This document shows positions 1-11,949 of a stretch of DNA of 64,000 nt, piece after piece. The stretch lies in the NCBI GenBank assembly GCA_012932295.1, contig JAAONU010000013.1:2712603-2776602 (forward strand), read 5' to 3'. A program made the position numbers and the translations under genes. The notes beneath the pieces are model-generated. The model was not told where the DNA came from, did not search any database, and was given only the letters and a program-made list of their open reading frames with translations. The first letter of the stretch is position 1. The number at the start of each line of letters is the position of its first letter. This DNA comes from Cyclina sinensis. Its lineage: Eukaryota > Mollusca > Bivalvia > Venerida > Veneridae.

Positions 1-502
1 GGATTTGGGAATTTCAGTGATGTTTTCTAAAAATTGAGAAAAATGCATGACTTCAGTTTTTCAAGTTTTAACAACTAACAATTACTGTCTATGATGGAAA
101 CCTTACAAGTCTATTACAGTGAAAGATTTCTTGTTTTTGTAGATTTTAGTTATTATTTTTATTTTTTTTTATCTTTTGAAGTTTCAATTGTTTTTTGGTT
201 TTTTTTCAGATTCTTTGTGTAAAAAAGATACTATTTTCATTTGGGAATATGACCCATGGCCAATATCAGCTATAAAATAAGCCTAAAAAAGGACACCTCT
301 GATATAACAGCATATAGATAATGCTTTCTGATGGACAAGACTTTCTTAAATCTCAAGGTAATTCAACATAAGACTCTTTAATTTTATATTAATATATTTA
401 AGGTATTTTTTCATGAAAAGTAGAGAAAGAAACTGGTATAATTTCATGTGCAAAGATGTAAGAAGCCAAATATGTTGACATTCACATTTTTTTTTACGAA
501 AA
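1..502. other. AT-rich DNA without recognised feature
   Basis: No splice-bounded exon, conserved protein motif or ordered repeat was recognised here. Short open frames are of the size expected by chance in AT-rich DNA. Confidence 0.5.
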
Positions 503-920
503 ATGTACAGCATATCTTTCAGAAAAATTTACAGTACAAGTATAATAACAGAAGCACTAGTACAATTTTTTATTTTTTATTTACCATATGGTTTTACATC
601 TTCATCTATTTATTACAATGGTACTGTAGACTGGAATCATATACCAACATGTATTCAGAATACAAAGGACAAGTCTGCTTTTAAAAATGAAGTAAAGAAA
701 TACCTGATGCTTGAAAGCAAGTCCGCGGAAGATTCCTTTTTTATTTTTAGTTAGTCTCTTTGCCTCCAAAGGTGAACCGATTTTACGGCCTGATATTTTA
801 AGTTTGTTCACCTTCTTAAAAGTTGAACAATAAAAAATATCAGACCTGTAAAAGTAGTTCAACTCTTTAAGCATAAGTATAGTCAGTACTGACTTTTGGC
901 AGTAATAAGTTGAAGTTGAA
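503..920 (+). mobile_element. 5'-truncated LINE: last part of the RT ORF plus 3' tail
   Basis: The frame ending at 754 carries a stretch reading YNGTVDWNHIPTCIQ followed by KSAFKNEVKKYL. This matches the C-terminal signature of jockey/CR1-like reverse transcriptase ORFs, in which a TVxxWNxLP block precedes a SxxxFKxxL block. Downstream, 868-918 carries a terminal sequence with the perfect palindrome GTCAGTACTGAC, then TTTTGGCAGTAATAAG and a short GTTGAA repeat tail. The same end occurs at 48431-48478 after a longer RT fragment of the same general type. The 5' limit is uncertain because similarity to RT is only visible from about 590. It is a dead, truncated insertion. Confidence 0.7.
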
Positions 921-3448
921 ATCAAGTTTTAACTGGATATTTAATAATGAATTAAGCTAATTTTACTTTACATACAGTTTACTGTATTTCATCTGAGGCT
1001 ATTTTTTTACACGATAAATTTGTTTGTGTATTATATATATGTCAAGTGCTGACATTGTAAAATGTAAGTATGTTAATTTTAATTGTAGCTCTAATTTAGA
1101 ATTGAGGTAACTCAGCTAGGACATAAGATCTAGGGCACTGTTGGATGGCTTTAACAGGTCATCCTGTGTTTTTTACGTCTGCTGATAAAAGTGAAATAGA
1201 ATCTAGTACTTTTTATATGCTGCTATAATAATATATGCTATTAAAATATTTTGTTTTAAGATGTTTATTTACTTCCACGAGTAAAACTACATGTATCTAT
1301 CTTATCTACTCGGACAATTTGCCACACGCGGACAATACGGTGTTTTGTTACTAAAAATAGAAACGAAGCCGGCCATTTTCTTTATTGATCCAGTAATCTT
1401 AACCGTATTTGTTATCCGTTAGTGCAATAAAAACAAACAGAATGTCGCATATTTGTCAAACCATTTCCTGAATTTCTCCTAGAACCGGATTTCAAAGACA
1501 GTTTCCAAGTCGTCTGCACCTAAGTGTAATAAATGCGCAAAGCCGACTGATTTTCGATGCGCCAGAGCTTGCGCGTCACACGATTACAGCTTTGCGGAAA
1601 AATCGGCATTCCTCGCAATCATATTATCTAGCCATGTTTGCCTTCAGAGGCAGTCAGGCTACCAACTACCATATGACGCAATGAAAACATAAAAATATAA
1701 TTTTTACCTTCACAATGAAGGATTATTCAGCTCTTGTGATTGTTTACTTGTTTTTTCGTTTTTCTTCCAAGGAGATGCGCATTAGGATCATTGCGCATCT
1801 AAGGGAGATAAACATGATCCCGCGAAAAGTCAAATTTTTCAACTGCCTGCAGGCACGGTTTATGTGCCTGTCATGCAATGTATTTTTTTTCCACTTTTCA
1901 TCGATTGTATCATAATTTTAAGAGTTCTACCAATATGAGTAAACCTTCGTATAGATTCATTTCCCGTCGCGTGGTTTTGGGTATTGGGGAGGCAATTTGT
2001 ATCTCTGATGGGGTGGATGTGAGGGGTGTCCCCTCCCAGAACTGAGAGGATTTTGATTTCTGAAAGAAAAATGGTGCTATTTCCCAGACTTTGTAATGCT
2101 TTTCTGTTAGCTTAGATGATTTTACAATGATATTTTTACATATTGTTCATTTATTATTTACGTCATCGAGCTGCAACAAGGTTTTCTATCCACGAGCCTG
2201 TTTCAGGTTTAAAATTTGGGGAAATTTGAAGACAAAAATTTCAACACAGATTTAATCAAGTTTCAAGTTATTGGCAATCAGCAAAATATTTGCCTTTGGC
2301 CATTTACAAAGATAACAATAACGTATGGGAAAGTCAAGATAATCAAGGCTAATAAAACAAGGCTAATAAAAACAACACCCGCTTCACAAGTCTATTACAA
2401 ACCAAGAAATTAATAATATCTTTCAATATTGGGCAGATAAATAGTGCATTGTACCGAGTAATGCCCACTGTTTTTACACATTGACCTAATCAAAACAGTG
2501 GGAGATAGATGCACGAGTATTTCACAATCGGCTTTAAAACCGATGACAGTTATATCTGCCGTTGATGATCCATCCTTAATTGCATTTTATGTCCAGAATG
2601 AGACATTTTTTACTCTCTTTTTTTTTCAAAATAAGAACAGCGCATAAATATTGGGTGGCGGTTGCTGCCCCTGACGCGACGCCACTGTATTAAAGCATGG
2701 AATAGTACAATATAAAGATCTGGTAGGTCTGCTTTGATGAAGGATGTTATGAAGGGAGAGAAGCGCCTAGATATGATTTATTTAATAAGATTCATTAATA
2801 TATACTCGAGGTTAAGTTCCATCAGTTCTTCCTGAATTCCAATATATCATATGACCCCTGTTCTCCAGACTTGTCACTGGTCTTTATTCTAACTGGGTCT
2901 AGTATTCTATATTACGATCCAGATTCTAAGCATTTCAAAATATCGAAAATTTATTAACATAAAAATGCTCGTCTTCCCTACATTGATTTTATAATATTGA
3001 TATCAATATTTCATTTCTTAATTTCTGATATAAAATATATAAAACTTTATTTATCATTGGTTTCAAGATTAGGATGTTACGATATAAAGAAATAGGATTT
3101 TTACATATTCGTCAAGATTCTGATAAGTCAGTGTTTCAATTCTTGGTTTGAAGATATTTACTTATTTATTGGTTCGTTCGTTTGTTTTGTATTTAGGGCA
3201 TATATTTCTACTCAGCTAGAAAGAACGTCCTACATGTAATATTCATGCAAAGAAGGAACATCACACATATCTCTGATATGACATTTTTTTTGTATTTGAA
3301 CTTTTCGTCGAAAATAGCGTTATTATTCTAGGTAGCGTATATAACTTTCAAAAATGTTTGCAGGCAAATCCCAGTTTCACAAATAATTAGTATCTTGTAT
3401 GAGTACCATTGGCATCGCGCACAACAACACAATAGTACCACACTGGAC
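921..3448. other. Intergenic, nothing recognised
   Basis: I see no supported coding region, RNA gene or ordered repeat. The short frames at 1715 and 2216 have no recognisable motif. Confidence 0.45.
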
Positions 3449-3535
3449 ATTATTATTATTATATTATTTTTATTATATACCAAATTTATAAAGCGCCCTT
3501 TTCATATAAAAGAATACACGTTCAAAGGCGCTGTA
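3449..3535. repeat. TTA-rich tract followed by a GCGCC hairpin repeat
   Basis: An ATT/TTA-rich run (3449-3479) leads into AAGCGCCCTTTTCAT, then about 20 bases later TTCAAAGGCGCT. The AGCGCC and GGCGCT arms are complementary. It looks like the end of a dispersed repeat, but its family was not determined. Confidence 0.4.
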
Positions 3536-5337
3536 CTATCAACATAGTGCAGTTAAGAATAGTAAAAATATCACTTAAAATATCACATTTATGATCATTT
3601 AAAACATCTTTGAAACAACTTTTACTGAAAAAAGATATTAACAACTTATATTTTTAAAAATCCACATCAAAATAAAATGTCAGTGTATGTATTTGTTGTT
3701 GTGGTATGGCAGTCCGCTCCTCACAGATGTGTAAATTCTCTGCTTGTTTGCGGATTTTGATATCGCTCGCAACGCTCAAAAATGTCCCATAAATAATCAA
3801 TAGGAGACGGGCATGGGGCAACAGCTTGAACGGCACGTAGCACTAAATGTTGGCAGCTCGAAGGTAATCACTTGATGGCTAGCCGCGTGACATCTTGGAA
3901 AACCCTTATGTTATGATAGACGACAAAGAATGGAAAAAACTGGTTTCAACAGACTTAGATATTTTTTAAGATCATCAGTCTTGGCTAAATGCATGGTTAT
4001 TCCTAACAAACCCCGTATGATTAATCGAGGTTGCCTAACTGGACCGTAATTGAAATTTCTACAGTGGTTAGAAATCAAAGAAGTTGGGTTGTTGCATATC
4101 ATTTGTGAAGAAACTCACAAGAAATCCTTAAAGAAGAAAACCGACGAGCTCAATAACCTCTTTAGATGTTTATCTAGTACTTGAGCTAACTAATGGGGTA
4201 CTTTTTTCAACAGCGGAAGAGAGGCAGACAAACAGACGGAGCCGAAGAGAGAGAGAGAGAGAGACTTTTCGTTAGATACATACAAAATACACTGCACTCT
4301 TGCGAACACTCTTAAGAACATAAAACATTTTCAGACCCGATATATAAAAGTTCTACATCATACATATAAATTATACATTCTCTCTCGAACACTTTATTGA
4401 ATGAGTTTCAGTAAGTTTAAGTAAGAATTGGCTAAAAGTAGAAAAATCTTGTTCCTTACGGCGTGAACCCTCTCGAGTTTAAGCAATTATTTACTTCTTT
4501 CAAGTACCTCCATCATGAATGTGGGTCAACACCCTACACACATAAAAAACATGAAAGGCTGGGACTTAATTAAAACAGCAATTACAGTAACTGAAAGACA
4601 AAACGACAAATCACTTGTTAAAGTACTTACATTTTAAGTTCTATTTGTTAAGTAAATAAATCTGGGAAATCATAGACAGTCAGGAATATAAACAGTCGTA
4701 GAGAAACGTAATACTTTTTTTATATATTTGAATCATATCCAACGCCCAGCTTACCGAGCCTAGATACCTAGATAGGTAAGTCTACTTCGTTATTTTATTA
4801 TATTTTTTATTTATTTTAACTACAACGTTTATATTTTTTCTGTTTTTGGCGAAGATTTTTTAACGACTGAAAATTTCAGGAAAAAAAATATTCCAGCTTT
4901 ATCGTAAATTCAGTATTTACAATTGCCTGGGCAAAATGTATATTCGCACATAGAGAAATAGTCTAAAATATTTTTTTCGTATTCGGGAATAGCGTACGCT
5001 TGTAATGACATGTTTACTTGCTAGCGTATTGTTACTATACAATGTTTTTGCAAGAAATGTCATGAAATTGGATAGCATTTCAGTCTGGTAAAAGGGAAGC
5101 TTTTATAGCTCTTTTTAGATCTAGTCCTGTTACATAATTGTGCTCTTTGATTTCGTCTCACCAAACGGTCAATTTGAATTTGATAAAAAAATCTCTTGTT
5201 TTGCCAAAAGTGAAAAGTATGGCGAGTAATGTGTTGCAATATTATATCTTGAAATTTTATTGTAAAACGCAAATAATTGTCAATGTAATAAGTGTTTGTT
5301 CAAAATTTTTAACATTTTTTTATTCCTCCCAGTAATA
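3536..5337. other. Intergenic; short GA microsatellite only
   Basis: A (GA)n run lies near 4246-4263. No coding region, splice pattern or other repeat could be supported. Confidence 0.45.
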
Positions 5338-5720
5338 TATACATGAATTTTTAAATATTTATTCAATCTTTAAAATATTTATTGTAAAGCCAAAATATTT
5401 GTTTCATGTGATAAAGATACGTATTCGGTAGTTTTAATATTTTATGTTCAATTTTTTAAGATATTTATTTCAAAGTAAGAAAATGATTTTAACCTTTAAA
5501 AAATAATCATTCAATATGTCAATGTTTTGTCAAATTAAAATAATTAAATTTTTAAATAAATTATTTTTTCTTTCAATCAAATATTTTGGTTTTGCAATAA
5601 ATATCTTACAGAATAGAATAAATATATAAAATATACAATAAATATATTACAGGACTGAATAAAGATATTGAAAGTATTTTATAACATTGAACAAATATTT
5701 CTGTTTTACAACAAAATGTT
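5338..5720. repeat. Degenerate AT-rich tandem repeat
   Basis: AAATATTT-type words separated by short variable spacers recur about every 25-35 bases (for example AAATATTTATT, AAAATATTTGTTT, AAATATTTTGG, AAATATTTCTG). Copies are too diverged to give an exact period. It abuts the inverted-arm element that starts near 5728. Confidence 0.4.
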
Positions 5721-5940
5721 TACGGGATACTGACCCCCCCCCCCCCCCTTACATCTTTTATGTACTTCTAAGAAAAGCAAGCCATTACATGATACAAATA
5801 TTTAAAAAATGAACAGGTTATATGATATATAAAATAGACCTTTAAGACTTTAACTGGTATTATACTTCGTAAAATTATAAGTATGCATTGTTGTAAATAT
5901 ATTTCTTCAATGATTGGCCAAAAATAAAGAAAATGCATGT

Positions 5941-6060
5941 TCCACTTGACATAAGATGTCTACACCTTTTATTGATGTAGCCTATATAATAGATAAATAT
6001 TCCACTTGACATAAGATGTCTACACCTTTTATTGATGTAGCCTATATCATAGATAAAGTA
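5941..6060. repeat. 60-bp tandem duplication inside the left inverted arm
   Basis: Two head-to-tail 60-base units, each starting TCCACTTGACATAAGATGTC, differ at only a few positions near their 3' ends. The opposite arm holds one copy in inverse orientation (near 7205-7262), so the duplication arose after the arms formed. Confidence 0.9.
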
Positions 6061-6360
6061 AATTAAAAAAACGATGAAATTATATATTCAGTTAATCGAA
6101 GTTTAAAAACAATTTATATTTTAATAATATATATAATGGAATCTTTCTCGTTCTGATATAAAATATAAAACATAGGATTTTTCACTGCTCTTAATAACAA
6201 ACAGGCAAACATAAAGTCTGTTTGTTATCTAAAGAAAGACAATAATAGTTCCAATTACTCAAACTTTTAAAAGTAGTTATAATATGATAATATATAATGG
6301 TTATTTTCTAATGTTCCTTTACCCCTTCTTCAATATATGTTATGAACTATCTTTTAAAAT

Positions 6361-6700
6361 ACAGAACAGAACAGAACAGATCTTTTATTTTGATTTGTAC
6401 ATAGTACATCATCATATACATAATAATTTTCAAGTAACATGTACATTTCAGTGCAATCAATATACAGAAATCAATAATATAAATAATATTAAGAAATCAT
6501 TAATTGTAATGAAACTAAAGTTGATTGTGATTAAGCCTCAGTTAAGTGAGGATGAACATATTTAAGAAAAAAAATCAATACCAAAACTAAATTTTTTGAT
6601 CCATCATTGAACATTATTTAATACTGAAGTTCTAACCAACATAGCATTAAAATACATAAAGTATAAATCTTAACATAAAATAAGCCCAGATGAACAGTGT
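6361..6700 (-). mobile_element. Possible 3' end of a minus-strand retroposon
   Basis: An (AGAAC)n-like run at 6361-6382 is followed by GATCTTTTATTTTG. On the minus strand this reads AATAAAAGATC followed by a GTTCT repeat tail, a 3' end of the simple-repeat-tailed retroposon type. The 5' limit is not visible and no coding part is recognised. Confidence 0.3.
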
Positions 6701-7606
6701 ATACTACATATATTTGGATTCATTATCTCAATATGTGTCGAAAAGATAATGATACAAAAACATACATATTTTTCAAACAAATAAACGCGGTTTACTACAA
6801 TGAAACGTCTGTTTTCCAATGTACAATTTCAATGAAAAGAAAGTAAAAAAAACAAAAAACATTTCATTTAATAGAATTACAGGATTTAAGTTTAATTGTA
6901 AAATTTTAACAATATAATCGCCTTGGAAACTAAAAGACCGAAATGAAAAATGTTGATAACTATTCAAAAAACATTACAAACTATGCTGACATGATGCATC
7001 GCCTTATTTTTAAACCAGTTATAAAATATATAAGTGGGGTGGGGGTTGGGGGTCAATATACTCTTCCGTACCGAAGACATGCCATCCATACTTTGTTAAT
7101 CTGCTCCTATCTATGGCGTGTAATGTGTTACAGTATTATATAATGTATAAAATGTTTAGAAAATAACTTTTAATATTTATTATCATTTTCAATAATTTAC
7201 TTTATCTGTGATATAGGCTACATCAATTAAAGTGTAGACATCTATATATCAAGAGGAACATGTATTTTCTTTATTTTTTTCCAGTCATTAAAGAAATATA
7301 TTAACAATAATGCATACTTATGATTTTACAATGTATAATAAGAGATAAAAATCTTTAAAAATCTTAAAAATCTATTTTACGTGTCATATAACCTGTTCAT
7401 TGTTTTAGATATTTGTATTACGTATGGCTCACTTTTCTTGAAAGTACATAAAAGATGTAACGCGGTGAGGGGGGGGGGGAGGGGGGTTCAGTATACTTTT
7501 CCGTACTTCGGTTTTGATAAAGCAAATCTGTCATCACAAATAGTACTTTTCTAGGAATTTGACCCTCCAAGCAGATAAATGCTTGATGATTCATTACTCG
7601 TCCATA

Positions 7607-7886
7607 GGAGCGGATCAGTGGTCCAGTGGTAACACGTTGAACTGGTAACCCAGGGGTCCCGAGATCGATCCCCCGCTGCTCCACTAATATTACTAATTGA
7701 GACGTTAAACCGAGGTCCCATGTATTAGTGCTGTACATTGAGCATGCAAAAGAACCAGGGGTGTCTCTGGGATGGGATGCTTTCTATATCTTGTACTACC
7801 CCCAACAACATAAAATAACTAATCTCTGCAGGGGGCGTCAGTCATATGGGCAACCGGTATCGACGATAAATAAACACAAAAAGAAA
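7607..7886 (+). mobile_element. tRNA-derived SINE, copy 1
   Basis: The head (7607-7682) looks like a tRNA: GGAGCGG acceptor-like start, an A-box region around CAGTGGTCCAGTGGTAAC, and a B box GATCGATCC at 7663-7671. The body contains GAGACGTTAAACCGAGGTCC, a central block of a kind I recall from invertebrate tRNA-SINEs. It continues through GGGATGGGATGCTTTCT and AACCGGTAT to an A-rich end (ATAAATAAACACAAAAAG). A second, clearly homologous copy lies at 16134-16420. The element ends 131 bases before the start codon of the SOD-like gene and could contribute to its promoter or 5' UTR. Confidence 0.8.
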
Positions 7887-8017
7887 ATAGAACCCGTCAA
7901 TACAATGGAAAGATTCACATTCTGTATATTTTGTCATTATCCAATTTAAAAAAATCTTACTTGTGGCACAAATATGATTTTATTTTGTTTTCTGTTTTTA
8001 CTAAAGAGACAGACACA
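7887..8017 (+). promoter_or_regulatory. Upstream region / 5' UTR of the SOD-like gene
   Basis: The 131 bases between the SINE end and the ATG at 8018 have no convincing TATA box. The bases before the ATG (GACACAATG) give a purine at -3 counted from the A, within the range tolerated for initiation. The transcription start cannot be placed from sequence alone. An upstream non-coding exon on the far side of the SINE is possible. Confidence 0.35.
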
Positions 8018-11000
8018 ATGTTTCTCAGAAGGACAGTCCTTGTTTTGTTTGTTGTGTTTGTCGTGGCCGTGTCAGCAGCTAAAAAGGATAAACGCCGTAA
8101 AAAAGATCGGGACCCTGAACACGGTTTGTTACATTGTTTCTCAGTGGTATTCGACTGAAACACGAAAAATTGAACGTATGAATTGATATAAAATCTACTT
8201 GTATTTCATAACATCAGTTTTATTTTTTCTTCAAATCTTTATTTAACAAACACTTTGCTTGTTCTAACCCCACTAATATTGATAATAATATTCCTAATGA
8301 CGACGATGATGAAGATGATGATTATAATTATCATTAGCTCAATGAATTTCACTAAAATTATTAAATAAAAAAGTTTGATTCATTTTCATGAGTGACGGAA
8401 AGTATTTGATGTGCATTAATTAGCTTGATTGTTCATAAAAAGCTGTAAAATTAGGTAAGCCTTTTGAATGTCATAACACGTTACTGTTGATGCCTTTTAA
8501 AGAGGACTCGATAGAAGCACTGACAAAAAGAGTCGAAGAGCTCGAGCAGAATCTGGGGTCAGCAAGTGGTAACGAGGTACATTTCTATTTCCATGGTGAC
8601 GGTGACCATGACTCCATGCACCCGGTGGACGACAAGCACGTACATGTTGACGTGCATTTAAACCGTGACGGCAGACACAGTATGGAAGAAGAACACTTTC
8701 ACCGTACGTATGTCGTCTGCTTTTAATTTTGTACGTCGGATATTTTTGTAGTCTGCCAGCTTAAGATATTTGATAGGTGTCGATTTACTAATGAAGATAA
8801 TATGGTCCACGTTGATAGTGCACAAATTATGTATAACAAGTTTTCAGAAAAAAAAAAACGAAAGCATGAAATTTTGTTGACTTGAATCAAAAGAGTAAGA
8901 ATAGAGTCACGAGAGAGAAGGACGGCGCGAGAAGGAAAGAAAACGTCTTTTGAAAAATGGGAAAAAGCGTCTGCTGTACTTTGTTGTGACTTTTTTACAA
9001 AATAAAAAATCTCATTTACTTTATTAATTTTCTTTAATTTCAATTAGAGATCTATTTACAACAAAGATTTTTGCTTGCTTTTTATGTTTTGTAAAATTTA
9101 CAGATGAACATGTGGCCGTGTGCACGATGAAAGACGTTGGTATCGAAGGAAACATTGTTATAGCTCAGGCGGTATCTTATTTCTATTATCACGTTTTCTC
9201 TATCGCATTCTAGTCGAAAATTCTTTGAATACTGCAATCCCCCCCCACACACAAAATTAATTAATAAATGTTCTTAACTATTCTAAATTGCAAAATATAT
9301 ATTTATGTCTGCTTCTTTCTTTCGACCTGTAGCACAATTGCCTGCATTTGATTGGTTGAATTATAACATTTTAAAATGAACCAGAAAGTTTAGACACATC
9401 ACGATTGAAACATATCTTTTATATCAGAAACATTAAAAAACATGAATGTTACAGACGGCATGTAGTTTGAAGAATTGCCATCTATCCATCAATCAACTCA
9501 TTATTCAATCAATCAACCATTCAGTCATTTTATCATTCTATTTTTGGTAACAAAGGACAATGACCGTTCCGCAAGTTTCAAGATTCAGTTTGATAAACTT
9601 GGGAAGGAGAACACTGAACATAAGCTTCATGTGCACAAGTTTGGTGATATGTCCGACAAATGTATGAACATCGGTGGACATTATGATCCATACCACAAGG
9701 ACGTGTGAGTATATATTCAGTCTGACGAATGTCTGGTTTAACAAATACTAGTAAATCATAAATAATTTTAAAATTGAAAATTCGTAACACAATTAATGAG
9801 CACGAATGTTGACCACTGCATCAGGAGTTAGTACCTCGGCAGACATTTATGAACGGTATCACATTTAAACAACAAATACAATTTACTCATTTCATATAAT
9901 ATCGTTAAATACCGAAATAAAAGGTAATGAATGGGACATTTACCGTAACTCTAGCGCTTCATTAAAACAAAGCTGTGGATTTCAAAATTCTTTACTGCTA
10001 TCTCTCCGCTAATGTCTTAGAAATGGCTGGACACAACCATCGTAGCAAGCGGACAATCATAATACCACTTACTATGACGCAAACCTTAGGGTTTATAAAA
10101 TATAATTAAAACCAAAAATAGCATTTGTTCTTTTATATGTTAGTGATGTTGGCGACCTTGGAACGATATCAACAGACGGGAATGGTGGTGTTCCTGAAAC
10201 CTGGAAGAACGACACCCATCTTACCCTCTTCGGCGAGTATTCCATAGTTGGCAGGAGTATCATGGTAAGTGCCAGGTCATGTATAAACGAGTCTCATAGT
10301 GTATGGTATATCTATCACGTGACACACTAAAAGTGAATGTTGTTTTGTCGTTACGAGATCATGCGTCGTTAATCTCTACGCCATTCAGCTAAGATCACAC
10401 AAAATCATGCTTCGTAAATCTCTTGCCATTCAGCTACGATCACACAAAGTCATGCTTCGTCAATCTGTTGCCATTCAGCTAAGCTAAGGTCAAACAAGAT
10501 CATGCGTCGTTAACCTCTACGCCATTCAGCTAAGGTCGCACAAGATCATGCTTCGTAAATCTCTTGCCATTCAGCTAAGCTAAGATCAAACAAGATCATG
10601 CGTCGTTAATCTCTGCGCCATTCAGCTAAGATCACACAAAACCATGCTTCGTTAATGTCTGCGCCATTCAGCTAAGCTAAGTTCAAACAAGATCATGCGT
10701 CGTTAATCTCTGCGCCATTCAGCTAAGATCACACAAAATCATGCTTCGCTAATCTCTGCGCCATTCAGCTAAGTTAAGGTCACACAAAATCATGCTTTGT
10801 TAATCTCTGCGACATTCAGCTAAGCTAAGATCAAACAAGATCATGCGTCGTTAATCTCTGCGCCATTCAGCTAAGATCACACAAAATCATGCTTCGTTAA
10901 TCTCTGCGCCATTCAGCTAAGCTCAGATCAAACAAGATCATGTTGCGTTTATCTCTAGGCCATACAGCTAAGCTAAAATCAAACAAGATAATGCTGCGTT

Positions 11001-11860
11001 AATTTCTAGGCCATACAGCTAAGCTAAGATCAAACAATATCATGCTGCGTTAATTTCTAGGCCATACAGCTAAGCTAAGATTAAACAAGATCATGCTTCG
11101 TTATCCTCTGCGCCATTCGGCTAAGCTAAGCTCACACAAGATCATGCTGTGTTAATTTCTAGGCCATACAGCTAAGCTAAGATCAAACAAGATCATGCTT
11201 CGTTAATCTCTTCGCCATTCAGCTAAGATCAACAAAATCATGTTACATTAATCTTTACGCCATTCGGCTTAGATCACACAATATTATGTTGCGTTAATTT
11301 CTATGCCACTCTGCTAAGATCGTACAAGATCATATTGCATTAATCTGCGCCATTCATCTTAGACAAAAAAAATCATGTTACGTTAATTTCTATGCCATTC
11401 AGCTAAATCAGACAGGTGATCACAGTTCACTTCAGAGCAAAAGGCTCGTATGAACGTTTACGTGTTTCTTTTACCTGATAATATTTTTCTCAAACATTGT
11501 GATCTCAGTGTCAACATTAAAATTCACGGTCAATGTTGAAATATGTGCAAGCAAATTCATATTTCAAGAAAGGTCGTGTAACTTCAAAAATACACATCTC
11601 TGAACATGTTTTTACAGCTAGAATTGGACGTAAATCTGCTTATAAAATAATGTGCAATATTTAGTATACATTTATTTATCTAGGTACATGATGAAGATGG
11701 AAAAGGGTTGGCATGCTGTGCCATTGGCTGGAGCCCTGAAACCCATGATCATTTCATGGATCACAGCCACGCCCATGATCACTCAGCACACAACCATGAT
11801 CACTCGGCAGACCACCATGATCATTCAGCAGACCACGATCACCATGAGCACCATCATTAG
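8018..11860 (+). CDS. Secreted histidine-rich Cu/Zn-SOD-like protein (pernin/HIP/cavortin type)
   Basis: Six exons with matching phases: 8018-8123, 8503-8703, 9104-9171, 9556-9704, 10144-10264 and 11684-11860. They encode 273 residues. All introns are GT-AG. Exon 1 gives a signal peptide (MFLRRTVLVLFVVFVVAVSA) and a basic stretch. Exon 2 gives a short coiled-coil-like helix (IEALTKRVEELEQNL) and a His/Asp-rich linker. Exons 3-6 give a Cu/Zn superoxide dismutase fold. By alignment from memory to SOD1, the Cu ligands H46, H48 (LHVHKFGD), H63 (GGHYDP) and H120 (MVHDED) are present, as are the disulfide cysteines C57 and C146 and Asp83 (VGDLG). The Zn ligand H80 is Asp, H71 is doubtful, Arg143 is Gly, and the electrostatic loop is essentially deleted. 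The tail has 18 His in about 39 residues. There is one N-glycosylation sequon (NDT). I infer a haemolymph metal-binding protein rather than an efficient dismutase. An alternative is a divergent extracellular SOD. Confidence 0.9.
10340..11410 (+). repeat. Tandem array in the last intron of the SOD-like gene
   Basis: About twenty copies of a unit carrying GATCATGCTTCGTTAATCTC and GCCATTCAGCTAAG fill most of intron 5. Two lengths occur, about 46 bp and about 51 bp, differing by an extra AGCTA in the GCTAAG(CTAAG) junction. In the middle of the array they often alternate, and the right end is more diverged (TTACGTTAATTTCTATGCC). The array lies entirely between donor 10265 and acceptor 11683, so it does not alter the protein. 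Confidence 0.9.
11738..11857 (+). repeat. In-frame short repeat encoding the His-rich tail
   Basis: Exon 6 contains a degenerate tandem repeat of roughly 21-24 bases centred on CATGATCACTC(A/G)GCA, encoding HDHSA-type units. It makes the His/Asp tail of the SOD-like protein. Copy number in such repeats can vary by unequal exchange without breaking the frame. Confidence 0.75.
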
Positions 11861-11921
11861 ATTGCGAAATCTGTGATGAAATTGGGCTCTAAATATTTCA
11901 AACGTGCAGAATTAAACCGTC

Positions 11922-11927
11922 AATAAA
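11922..11927 (+). terminator. Polyadenylation signal of the SOD-like gene
   Basis: AATAAA lies 62 bases after the TAG stop (11858-11860), an ordinary spacing for a short 3' UTR. Confidence 0.7.
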
Positions 11928-11949
11928 AGTAAAAAGAAGTGTTTGGGAA

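Larger units (their letters stand above)
5728..7495. mobile_element. Element with long inverted arms (foldback or long-TIR type)
   Basis: The left arm (about 5728-6067) is the reverse complement of the right arm (about 7191-7495). Both include the homopolymeric C/G tract at the outer end, TTACATCTTTTATGTACTT, the block around AACCTGTTCATT, GTATGCATT..., and a unit with TGTCTACAC and GATGTAGCCTATAT. Arms of roughly 300 bp enclose about 1.1 kb with no recognisable transposase. The left arm has one block duplicated in tandem (5941-6000 and 6001-6060), whereas the right arm has it once. A second G-tract followed by GGTCAATATACTCTTCCGTA at 7034-7070 resembles the outer right end (TTCAGTATACTTTTCCGTA), so the structure may be composite. 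Superfamily unknown. Confidence 0.6.
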
